A stretch of 64,000 nucleotides of DNA, from assembly GCF_012395815.1 (NCBI RefSeq), contig NZ_JAAZQQ010000002.1:124001-188000 (forward strand), given 5' to 3'. The translations under genes and the position numbers were made by a program. Within the stretch, counting starts at the first letter, position 1, and the number at the start of each line of letters is the position of its first letter. Shown in pieces: positions 17,346 through 24,358 of this stretch. Source of the DNA: Roseicyclus persicicus. Lineage in GTDB: Bacteria > Pseudomonadota > Alphaproteobacteria > Rhodobacterales > Rhodobacteraceae. The notes under the pieces were generated by a model. That model was not told the DNA's origin and made no database searches. It worked only from the letters and a program-made list of their open reading frames with translations.

Positions 17346-18005
17346 TCAGTCGAACTCCTCGCCGGGGTCGACGCCCCACAGGGCGTCGGCCTCGACCCAG
17401 CCGCGGTAGCCGCCGACCTCCATCTCGCACCAGCCGGCGTGGCACTGGCGCAGCTCGCCGATCACGTCGCGCTCGGCCTCGGCCCGGACCAGGGATTGCC
17501 GGTCTGGGCGGGCATGGAGCGGCAGCATGTCGGCCTCGACGATGGCGGTGCGCACGCCCGACAGCAGCGTGTAGTGCATCCAGCCGCCGGCGCCGTCGCG
17601 GTCGATCACGCGGCGCCAGTGGCCGTGCTCGGCCACCACCATCACCGGCATGTTGCGCCGGGTGAACACCCAGTCGATGCGATGGCTGCGCGACGGGCCG
17701 CGGCGGGCGTTGGCCTCGGCCGCCTTGATCGACACGTAGCGCGGCAGCGGGAAGCCGGTCACCGGCCCCACCCGCGGCGCGGCGGCAAGGCTGGCGGGCG
17801 TCGCGGCCGGCGCGGGGGCCGCCGCCGCCGCGGCGGGGAGGGCGTCGGGGGCGACGGGCGCGGCGGTCGCCACCGCGACCAGCTCGGTCGGGCGCGGCTG
17901 CGGTTGCGTCGCGGGGCGGTCCTGCGCCCATGCGGGGGCGATCAGCCCCAGCATCACGCCCGCGATCACGGCCACGCCGCCGCGCCAAAGCCCTGCCTTT
18001 TGCAT
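17346..18005 (-). CDS. Exported bacterial SH3-domain protein
   Basis: A 219-residue protein with a signal peptide (about 1-27, ending APAWAQD), an Ala/Pro-rich linker to about residue 85, and a bacterial SH3 region (PF06347-like): RYVSIKAAEANARRGPSRSHRIDWVFTRR, MPVMVVAEHGHWRRVIDRDGAGGWMHYTLLSG, then a second repeat-like segment ending GYRGWVEADALWG. Such domains bind peptidoglycan or act as periplasmic adaptors. Start at 18005 gives the signal peptide. It is divergent from the 2-hydroxyacid dehydrogenase gene. Confidence 0.85.
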   Translation of the reverse strand: MQKAGLWRGGVAVIAGVMLGLIAPAWAQDRPATQPQPRPTELVAVATAAPVAPDALPAAAAAAPAPAATPASLAAAPRVGPVTGFPLPRYVSIKAAEANARRGPSRSHRIDWVFTRRNMPVMVVAEHGHWRRVIDRDGAGGWMHYTLLSGVRTAIVEADMLPLHARPDRQSLVRAEAERDVIGELRQCHAGWCEMEVGGYRGWVEADALWGVDPGEEFD

Positions 18006-18166
18006 TCCGCTCGTCTCTGCCCTCGGTCCCCGCGTCCTTGGTCCGCGCGGGGTGGTCCGCTGTGACGGGAACCCGGGGGGATGCGGCCGCAGCGCGGCTT
18101 GCACCCCCGGTCCCGATCGGAGAGTGTCATGGCCGAGGCCGGAACGCCAGCGAAGGGAAGGGTCTG

Positions 18167-19153
18167 ATGCCAGCTCAGCGGTTGAGTGTTGTCGTGACGC
18201 GACGGTTGCCCGAGGTCGTCGAGACCCGGATGACCGAGCTGTTCGATGTCGAGCTGCGCGACGAGGACACCCCGATGACCCGGGGCGAGCTCGTCGCCGC
18301 GATGCAGCGCGCCGACGTGATCGTCCCCTGCATCACCGACCGGATCGACGGCGGTATGCTGGGCCAGGCGGGCGACCGGCTGAAGCTCATCGCCAACTAC
18401 GGCGCGGGGGTGGACCACATCGACGTGGCGACCGCCCGCCAGCGCGGGATCCTGGTGTCGAACACGCCCGGCGTGATGACCGACGACACCGCCGACATGG
18501 CCATGGCGCTGATCCTCGCCGTGCTGCGCCGTCTGCCCGAGGGCATGGCGGTGATGCAGGAGGGGCGCTGGGACGGCTGGGCGCCGACGGCCTTCATGGG
18601 CGGGCGCGTGGCGGGCAAGCGGCTGGGCATCCTCGGCATGGGCCGGATCGGGCAGGCGGTGGCGCGGCGGGCCGCGGCCTTCGGGATGCAGGTGCACTAC
18701 CACAACCGCCGCCGGGTCCACCCCGACATCGAGGCGGCGCTGCAGGCGACCTGGTGGGAAAGCCTCGACCAGATGATCTCCCGCATGGACGTGATCTCGG
18801 TCAACTGCCCGCACACGCCCTCGACCTTCCACCTGATGAACGCCCGGCGGCTGAAGCTGATGAAGCCGCAGGCGGTGATCGTGAACACCTCGCGCGGCGA
18901 GGTGATCGACGAGAACGCCCTGACCCGGATGCTGCGCGCGGGCGAGATCGCGGGCGCCGGCCTCGACGTGTTCGAGCGCGGCCGCGAGGTGAACCCGCGC
19001 CTGCGCGAGCTGCCGAACGTGGTGCTGCTGCCGCACATGGGCTCGGCCACGCGCGAGGGCCGGATCGAGATGGGCGAGAAGGTGCTGATCAACATCAAGA
19101 CCTTCGCCGACGGGCACCGGCCGCCGGACCTGGTCGTGCCGAGCATGTTGTGA
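18167..19153 (+). CDS. D-2-hydroxyacid dehydrogenase (glyoxylate/hydroxypyruvate reductase type)
   Basis: A 328-residue NAD(P)H-dependent dehydrogenase. The Rossmann motif is GILGMGRIGQAVARR, the substrate arginine lies in VNTSRGEVIDE, and the catalytic histidine in VVLLPHMGSATREGR, the form typical of GRHPR-type glyoxylate or hydroxypyruvate reductases. NYGAGVDHIDV and NTPGVMTDDTADMAMALILA are also family blocks. It probably interconverts glycerate and hydroxypyruvate or reduces glyoxylate. The ATG at 18167 is chosen because upstream sequence lacks coding character. Its stop overlaps the GTG start of the next gene. Confidence 0.9.
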   Translation: MPAQRLSVVVTRRLPEVVETRMTELFDVELRDEDTPMTRGELVAAMQRADVIVPCITDRIDGGMLGQAGDRLKLIANYGAGVDHIDVATARQRGILVSNTPGVMTDDTADMAMALILAVLRRLPEGMAVMQEGRWDGWAPTAFMGGRVAGKRLGILGMGRIGQAVARRAAAFGMQVHYHNRRRVHPDIEAALQATWWESLDQMISRMDVISVNCPHTPSTFHLMNARRLKLMKPQAVIVNTSRGEVIDENALTRMLRAGEIAGAGLDVFERGREVNPRLRELPNVVLLPHMGSATREGRIEMGEKVLINIKTFADGHRPPDLVVPSML

Positions 19154-20031
19154 GCCTGCGCCGGGGGCTGCTCCTCGGCCTTCTGGGCCTCGTCGCCCTG
19201 GCCATCGGCCTGTGGGAGCTGTCGGGCCGCGGATCCCTCAACCCCGCGCTGCCGCCCGCCACCGCGGCCGCCGAGGAGATCGCGGCGACCACGGCAGGCG
19301 TCTATGTCTCGCTCCGCATCATCAATGCCGCGCTCTCCACCGCGCAGGAGGTCGAGGTCGGCGCCTCGGTCGGCGCGCAGGCGAGCCTGCAGCCCCTGAA
19401 GGTGCTGGAGCCGGTCGACGACACGGTGGAACGGGTGGCCGACGTGGTCTTTGCCGTCGCCGCGGGGGCGGCGCTCGCGACGGTCGGCTTCGCGCCCGTG
19501 GCGGCGCTGGGCCTCTGCCTGCTCGGCCTCGGCTGCCTCGCGCGCGCGGCCTCGGGCTGGCCACTCTGTGCCGCGCTGGGGTCTCCCGGCGCCTACGCGA
19601 TCCGGCTGGGGGCGGTGCTGGGCCTCGTGCTCCCCCTGGGGTTCGCCGCGGGGGTGGGGCTGGGCGAACGGATCACTGCGCCGCAATGGGCGCAGGCGAT
19701 GGCCGAGCTGGACGCCGTCACGACCGAGGCGCGCATCCTGATCGGCGGCGGCAGCGGCGAGGCCGTGGAGGTGCCGGCCGAGGCCCCCGGCGGGGGCTTC
19801 CTGTCGCGGTTGGGCGGCGGGCTGCAATCGGCGGCCGACGGGGTCGGCGAGGCGGTCGATGCCGTGGCTCGCTACCGCGACGCGGCGACGCTCATGATGA
19901 CCCAGGCCGACACGCTCTTCGGCGCCTCCCTGACCCTGATCGGCATCTTCGCGCTGCGTGTCCTCGTGCTGCCCGCGCTCCTCCTGTGGGGCGCGGTGGC
20001 GCTGATGCGGCGCAGCGCCGGGGTGGTCTAG
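19150..20031 (+). CDS. Membrane protein of unknown function
   Basis: A 293-residue protein beginning with GTG that overlaps the stop of the dehydrogenase gene, so it is translationally coupled. Hydrophobic segments are seen near residues 5-22, 98-125, 148-172 and 256-283. Between the last two lies a mixed region (APQWAQAMAELDAVTTEARIL and a glycine-rich stretch) that may be periplasmic. Polar N-terminal loops contain AAEEIAATTAGVYVSLRIINAAL. I recognise no family and infer no function. Codon use matches the neighbours. Confidence 0.7.
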   Translation: MSLRRGLLLGLLGLVALAIGLWELSGRGSLNPALPPATAAAEEIAATTAGVYVSLRIINAALSTAQEVEVGASVGAQASLQPLKVLEPVDDTVERVADVVFAVAAGAALATVGFAPVAALGLCLLGLGCLARAASGWPLCAALGSPGAYAIRLGAVLGLVLPLGFAAGVGLGERITAPQWAQAMAELDAVTTEARILIGGGSGEAVEVPAEAPGGGFLSRLGGGLQSAADGVGEAVDAVARYRDAATLMMTQADTLFGASLTLIGIFALRVLVLPALLLWGAVALMRRSAGVV

Positions 20032-20064
20032 ACAGCGCCGCGCGCCCGTGGCACCGATCCGGCC

Positions 20065-21159
20065 ATGACCCAAGACTCCACTCATGATTTCCTCGTCATC
20101 GGCGGCGGCATCGCCGGCGTGTCGGCCGGGGCGCGGCTGGCCGAGCTCGGCTCCGTGCTGCTGCTCGAGGCCGAGCCCGCGCTCGCCTACCACGCCTCGG
20201 GCCGGTCAGCCGCGCTCTACGAGTCGCAATACGGCCACGCCGTCACCATCGCCCTCAACCTCGCCTCGCGCGAAGATCACGACACGCTCGACGGCGGCGT
20301 CCTCAGCCCGCGCGGCCTGATGCTGCTGGCGGCCCCGGGTGAGGAGGAGGTCTTTGCCCGCGACGTCGCCAAGATGGGGCTCGACCGGATTTCCGCCGAG
20401 GACGCCGTCGCCCGCGTGCCCGCGCTCGACCCCGCCGCGGTCGCGGGGGCTGCCGTCCACGACGACGCTTGGGACATCGACACCGACCGGCTGGTGCAGC
20501 AGTTCGTCCGCATGATCCGCGCGCAGGGCGGCCGGGTCGAGACCGGCGCGCCCGTCACCGCCATCGCCCGCACGCGGGACGGCTGGGAGGTGACGGCCAG
20601 GGGCGCGGTCCATGCCGCGCGCATCCTCGTGAACGCCGCCGGCGCTTGGGCCGACCGCGTCGCCGCGATGGCGGGGATCGCGCCCATCGGCCTGACGCCG
20701 CTCCGCCGCTCGGTCGCGCGCATCCCCGCGCCCGCGGGCATGGACGTGTCCCGCTGGCCGATGCTCCTCGGCGCCGGCGAGACCTGGTACGCCAAGCCCG
20801 ATGCTGGGCAGATGATCGTGTCGCCCGCCGACGAGGACCCGGTGGCCGAACCCCACGACGCCTGGCCCGAGGACATGCGGCTGGCCGAGGGGATCGCGCG
20901 CTACCAGGACTTCGTGACCGAGGAGGTGACGCGGCTGACCTCCAGCTGGGCGGGCCTGCGCACCTTCGCGCCCGACCGCGCGCTGGTGCTGGGCCCCGAG
21001 CCCGCCGACCCGGGCTTCGTCTGGGTCGCGGGGCAGGGCGGCTACGGCTTCCAGACCGCGCCCGCCGCCTCGCGCCTCGTCGCCGACCTGGTGGGCGGGC
21101 GCGCGCCGCAGCTGGACGCGGCGACCGTCGCGGCGCTGGCCCCGGCGCGGTTCCGCTGA
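20065..21159 (+). CDS. FAD-dependent D-amino-acid-oxidase-fold oxidoreductase (D-arginine dehydrogenase-like)
   Basis: A 364-residue flavoenzyme of the DAO family. The FAD dinucleotide motif is VIGGGIAGVSAGARLAELG near residues 11-29. YHASGRSAALYESQYG matches the block YH(S/A)(S/T)GRSAA that marks D-arginine dehydrogenase (DauA) relatives, and the C-terminal VAGQGGYGFQTAPAASRLVADL contacts the flavin. It may oxidise a D-amino acid or related amine to the keto acid; the substrate is not provable here. It follows the membrane protein by 33 bases. Confidence 0.85.
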   Translation: MTQDSTHDFLVIGGGIAGVSAGARLAELGSVLLLEAEPALAYHASGRSAALYESQYGHAVTIALNLASREDHDTLDGGVLSPRGLMLLAAPGEEEVFARDVAKMGLDRISAEDAVARVPALDPAAVAGAAVHDDAWDIDTDRLVQQFVRMIRAQGGRVETGAPVTAIARTRDGWEVTARGAVHAARILVNAAGAWADRVAAMAGIAPIGLTPLRRSVARIPAPAGMDVSRWPMLLGAGETWYAKPDAGQMIVSPADEDPVAEPHDAWPEDMRLAEGIARYQDFVTEEVTRLTSSWAGLRTFAPDRALVLGPEPADPGFVWVAGQGGYGFQTAPAASRLVADLVGGRAPQLDAATVAALAPARFR

Positions 21160-21238
21160 TGGTGGGGAAACCCGCCGGTTCCCTTTCCCCCGTCCGCGGC
21201 CTAGCCTGCGGCCTGACCCGAACCACGAAGGACTCGCC

Positions 21239-21694
21239 ATGACCCGCACCCTTGCCCTCGCCCTCGCCGCCACCCTGCTGGCGCCGCTGCCCGCGCTCGC
21301 CCAGTCGCAGCTCGACCGGATGGAGGCCGTGTCCGAGCGCGCCAACGTGCTGCTGAACGAGGCGCTGGTGGCGCAGTATCCGGCGCTCGCGGGCAACCTG
21401 CCCGCGCCCGAATGGGACGACGAGGTGCGCGGCGCCTATGCCTGCGTGCTCGACGGCTTCGTCGCCGCCTCGGGCGAGGCCGCCGTCGACGACATGCTCG
21501 ACCAGGCCGAGGCCGCCATGGAGGGCGCCACCGCCGAGACGCTGATGTCGGGCGCGATGGACAACATGGTGCAGCCGCCCGCCGGCATGACCGACCAGCA
21601 GGCGCAGGCCCTGATGGGCAGCTGCGGCGTGGTCGAGATCATGATGACCCGCATGGCCGAAAGCGGCGCGATGTCGATCATGATGCAGCAGTGA
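21239..21694 (+). CDS. Exported protein of unknown function
   Basis: A 151-residue protein with a clear signal peptide (about 1-21, ending LPALAQ). The mature part is acidic, alpha-helical and methionine-rich near the end (CGVVEIMMTRMAESGAMSIMMQQ), with two cysteines (in YACVLDG and GSCGV) that could pair. AAGGA lies suitably before the ATG. The stop overlaps the GTG start of the methyltransferase gene. I do not recognise the family. Confidence 0.75.
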   Translation: MTRTLALALAATLLAPLPALAQSQLDRMEAVSERANVLLNEALVAQYPALAGNLPAPEWDDEVRGAYACVLDGFVAASGEAAVDDMLDQAEAAMEGATAETLMSGAMDNMVQPPAGMTDQQAQALMGSCGVVEIMMTRMAESGAMSIMMQQ

Positions 21695-22365
21695 TCCGGC
21701 GGCTCGACCTGCCCGACGCGCCGGCGCTGGCGGAGACGGAGGCGGAGGCGGCCGAGGCCCGCCTCTCGGCCCCCTCCGCGCTGCGCAACCGCGATGCGAT
21801 CTGCGCCGAGCTGCGGCGGCTGGCCCCGCCCGCGGGCCGCGCGCTGGAGATCGCCTCGGGCACGGGCGAGCACGTGATCCGCTTCGCCGCGGCGCTGCCG
21901 GGGCTCGACTGGCAGCCGACCGACCCCGACCCGGCCCGCCGCGCCTCGATCGCGGCCTGGGCCGCCGGGGCGGGGCTGCCGAACCTGCGCCCGCCGCTGC
22001 CCCTCGATGCCGCGCGGCCCGGCTGGGCCGACCGGCACGGCCCGGTCGACCTCGTGGTGCTGGTGAACCTGCTGCACCTGATCTCGCGCCCCGAGGCCGA
22101 CGCCGCGCTGGCCGAGGTCGCGCGGGTTCTGGCGCCGGGCGGCGTTTTCGTCCTCTACGGGCCCTTCCTGCGCGACGGGGCGGCGACCAGCCCGGGCGAT
22201 GCGGCCTTCCACGCCAGCCTGCAGGCGCAGGATCCGGCGATCGGCTACAAGGACGTGATCGACACCTGCGCGCATCTCGTGGCCTGCGGCCTGCGCCACG
22301 TCGAGACGGTGGCGATGCCGGCCAACAACCTGCTGCTTGCCTTCGACCGACCCCGGCAGAAGTGA
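21691..22365 (+). CDS. DUF938 SAM-dependent methyltransferase
   Basis: A 224-residue class I methyltransferase-like protein of the DUF938 family. LEIASGTGEHVIRFAAALP is the SAM-binding motif I, WQPTDPDPARRASI follows as motif II, and VLVNLLHLISRPEADAAL plus LAPGGVFVLYGPF are the later motifs. Substrate unknown. The GTG start overlaps the upstream stop, indicating coupling with the exported protein. Confidence 0.88.
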   Translation: MIRRLDLPDAPALAETEAEAAEARLSAPSALRNRDAICAELRRLAPPAGRALEIASGTGEHVIRFAAALPGLDWQPTDPDPARRASIAAWAAGAGLPNLRPPLPLDAARPGWADRHGPVDLVVLVNLLHLISRPEADAALAEVARVLAPGGVFVLYGPFLRDGAATSPGDAAFHASLQAQDPAIGYKDVIDTCAHLVACGLRHVETVAMPANNLLLAFDRPRQK

Positions 22366-22449
22366 CGTAGCGAACCTGTCGCCATCGCCGCGGCGGCGGC
22401 TTATCGTGCCCCGACGTCACGGTCGGGAAAGGCAAGGGGGGACAAGACC

Positions 22450-24258
22450 ATGGGATCATCGGAGGCGGTCGCGCCGCAGGGGCTGTTCGCCATCCTGCAG
22501 GCGTCGGCGCTGGAGGGGCTGGAGCAGGAGCGCGTGGGGCGCGGCACCCGGCTGATCGAGGCCGGCACCGCGGCGGACGCCATGTACCTCGTGCAGACCG
22601 GCCGGTTTCGGGTCGAGCGCGACGGGGTCGAGCTGGCCGAGATCGGCGCCGGCTCGGTGATGGGCGAGATCGCCTTCTTCACCGGCGGCCTGCGCACCGC
22701 CGACGTGATCGCCGCCCGTGACAGCGTCGTCTACCGCCTGACCCGCGCCGAGTACGAGGCGCGCTGTGCCGAGGCGCCGGGCCTCGCCCGCGCCATCGCC
22801 GCCGAGCTGGCCCAGCGCCTCGCCGCCACCTCGGCCCGCGTGCCGCGCGACCCGGGCCGCCCCCCGGCGCGCACCTTCTGCGTGCTGCCGGCCGCCGGCG
22901 CGCCGCTGTCGGCGCGCTTCGTGCCGGCGCTGGCCGAGGCCATCGGCCGCCACCACGCGGTGGCCGTCGTCGGCGAGGCCGAGTTCCGCGCCGCCCTCGG
23001 GCCCGGCGCCGACCCGGCCGGCGCCGAGGCGGTGGCCTGGCTGAACGACCAGGAACGCCGCGCGGGCGTGGTCCTGTTCGTCGCCGGCCCCGAGCCGACG
23101 CCCTGGTCGATGGCGGCGCTGCGGCAGGCCGACGAGGCGCTGTTCGTGGCGCAGGCGGTCAGCTTCGCGCCGCCCTCGGAGCTGGAGCGCATGGCGCTCG
23201 GGATGCTGCCCGAACACCAGCGGCGGCTGGTGCTCCTGCACCCGCACCGGATGCAGAAGGCGACCGGAACCGGGCGCTGGCTCGACAGCCGGCCGGTCGC
23301 GCTGCACCACCACGTCGCCCTGACGGCCGACGGCGCCGACATGGCGCGGCTCGGCCGGTTCCTCGCCGGCCGCGCGATCGGCATGGTGCTGTCGGGCGGC
23401 GGCGCCTTCGGGGTCGCCCATGTGGGCGTCTGGCGCGCCATGGAAGAGGCCGGCCTGCCCGTCGACATCGTCGGCGGCACCTCGGTCGGCAGCGCGATGG
23501 CGGGCGCCATGGCGCTGGGCGTGCCTGCGCTGGAGATCGGGCCGCGGGTCGAACAGATCTTCGTGAAGTCGGGCGCCATGCGCCGCGTCACCGTGCCGAA
23601 ATACGCCTTCCTCGACCACAAGGTGCTGGATGCCGCCCTGCAGGAGCACTACGGCGACGGCCCGATCGAGGACCTCTGGCTGCCCTTCTACGCCGTGGCG
23701 GCCGACCTCTCGACGATGACGCGCCGGACGCTGCGCCGCGGGCCGCTGTGGGAGGCGGTGCGCGCCTCCTCGGCGATCCCGGGCATCCTGCCGCCTTTCT
23801 TCACCTCCGAGGGGGGGATGCTGGTGGATGGCGGCTGCATCGACAACATGCCGTTCCGCGACATGCACGGGCTCAAGACCGGGCCGAACGTGGTGGTCAA
23901 CGTGCAGAAGGACACCAGCGCCCCGGTGCACGTCGACTACGACAGCCTGCCGGGGCGGGCCGAACTCCTGAAGCGGACCGTGCTGCCCTTCGGCAAGCGC
24001 GCGCCGCGGGCGCCGGGGGTGATCTCGACCGTCATGCGCAGCCTGCTGGTGGGGCAGGGCGCCACCCACCGCGGCCTCAACGCCGACGACCTGCACGTCC
24101 GCCCGCCGGGCCTCAAGGGGGCGGGCTTCCTCGCCTGGTCGCAGCACCGGCTGTTCTACGAGCTGAGCTACCGCCACGCGCAGGAGGAGGTCTTTGCCGA
24201 CCTGCCGACGTCGCAGGACCCCGCCAAGGCCGCGCTGCGGCGCGCCGCCGGGCTCTGA
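22450..24258 (+). CDS. Cyclic-nucleotide-binding/patatin-like phospholipase fusion
   Basis: A 602-residue protein that combines an N-terminal cNMP-binding domain (about residues 8-125; GEIAFFTGGLRTADVIAARDS is the phosphate cassette region) with a C-terminal patatin-like phospholipase. The serine hydrolase elements are the oxyanion glycines SGGGAFGVAHVG (from about 314), nucleophile Ser345 in GGTSVGSAM and the dyad aspartate 460 in VDGGCIDN. This is the neuropathy target esterase-type architecture and suggests lysophospholipase activity at the membrane, possibly gated by a nucleotide. A middle region of about 170 residues resembles the linker of that family. The gene ends just before the palindrome array. 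Confidence 0.9.
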   Translation: MGSSEAVAPQGLFAILQASALEGLEQERVGRGTRLIEAGTAADAMYLVQTGRFRVERDGVELAEIGAGSVMGEIAFFTGGLRTADVIAARDSVVYRLTRAEYEARCAEAPGLARAIAAELAQRLAATSARVPRDPGRPPARTFCVLPAAGAPLSARFVPALAEAIGRHHAVAVVGEAEFRAALGPGADPAGAEAVAWLNDQERRAGVVLFVAGPEPTPWSMAALRQADEALFVAQAVSFAPPSELERMALGMLPEHQRRLVLLHPHRMQKATGTGRWLDSRPVALHHHVALTADGADMARLGRFLAGRAIGMVLSGGGAFGVAHVGVWRAMEEAGLPVDIVGGTSVGSAMAGAMALGVPALEIGPRVEQIFVKSGAMRRVTVPKYAFLDHKVLDAALQEHYGDGPIEDLWLPFYAVAADLSTMTRRTLRRGPLWEAVRASSAIPGILPPFFTSEGGMLVDGGCIDNMPFRDMHGLKTGPNVVVNVQKDTSAPVHVDYDSLPGRAELLKRTVLPFGKRAPRAPGVISTVMRSLLVGQGATHRGLNADDLHVRPPGLKGAGFLAWSQHRLFYELSYRHAQEEVFADLPTSQDPAKAALRRAAGL

Positions 24259-24262
24259 CCGC

Positions 24263-24352
24263 GGCAGCCTCTTGCAAGAGGCTGCCAGAGCCTTGCAAGG
24301 CTCTGGCGACATCCTTGCAAGGATGTGGGCAGGATCTTGCAAGATCCTGCCC
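24263..24352. repeat. Array of four abutting perfect palindromes
   Basis: Four perfect palindromes fill this 90-bp convergent intergenic region: 24263-24286 (24 bp, arm GGCAGCCT), 24284-24307 (24 bp, arm GCCAGAGC), 24309-24326 (18 bp, arm ACATC) and 24327-24352 (26 bp, arm GGGCAGGAT). Each is built around the same centre CTTGCAAG, with outer arms that differ between copies but are exactly self-complementary. The centres are 21, 22 and 22 bp apart. Only base 24308 is outside a palindrome. The RNA from either strand would fold into four hairpins, so a bidirectional terminator or stabiliser for the flanking genes is possible, though no T-run is present. Confidence 0.9.
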
Positions 24353-24358
24353 GCGCCG

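Noticed and set aside
24263-24352. CRISPR-like look of the palindrome array
   Set aside because: There are no spacers between the units, the arms are not repeated, and no cas genes are near.
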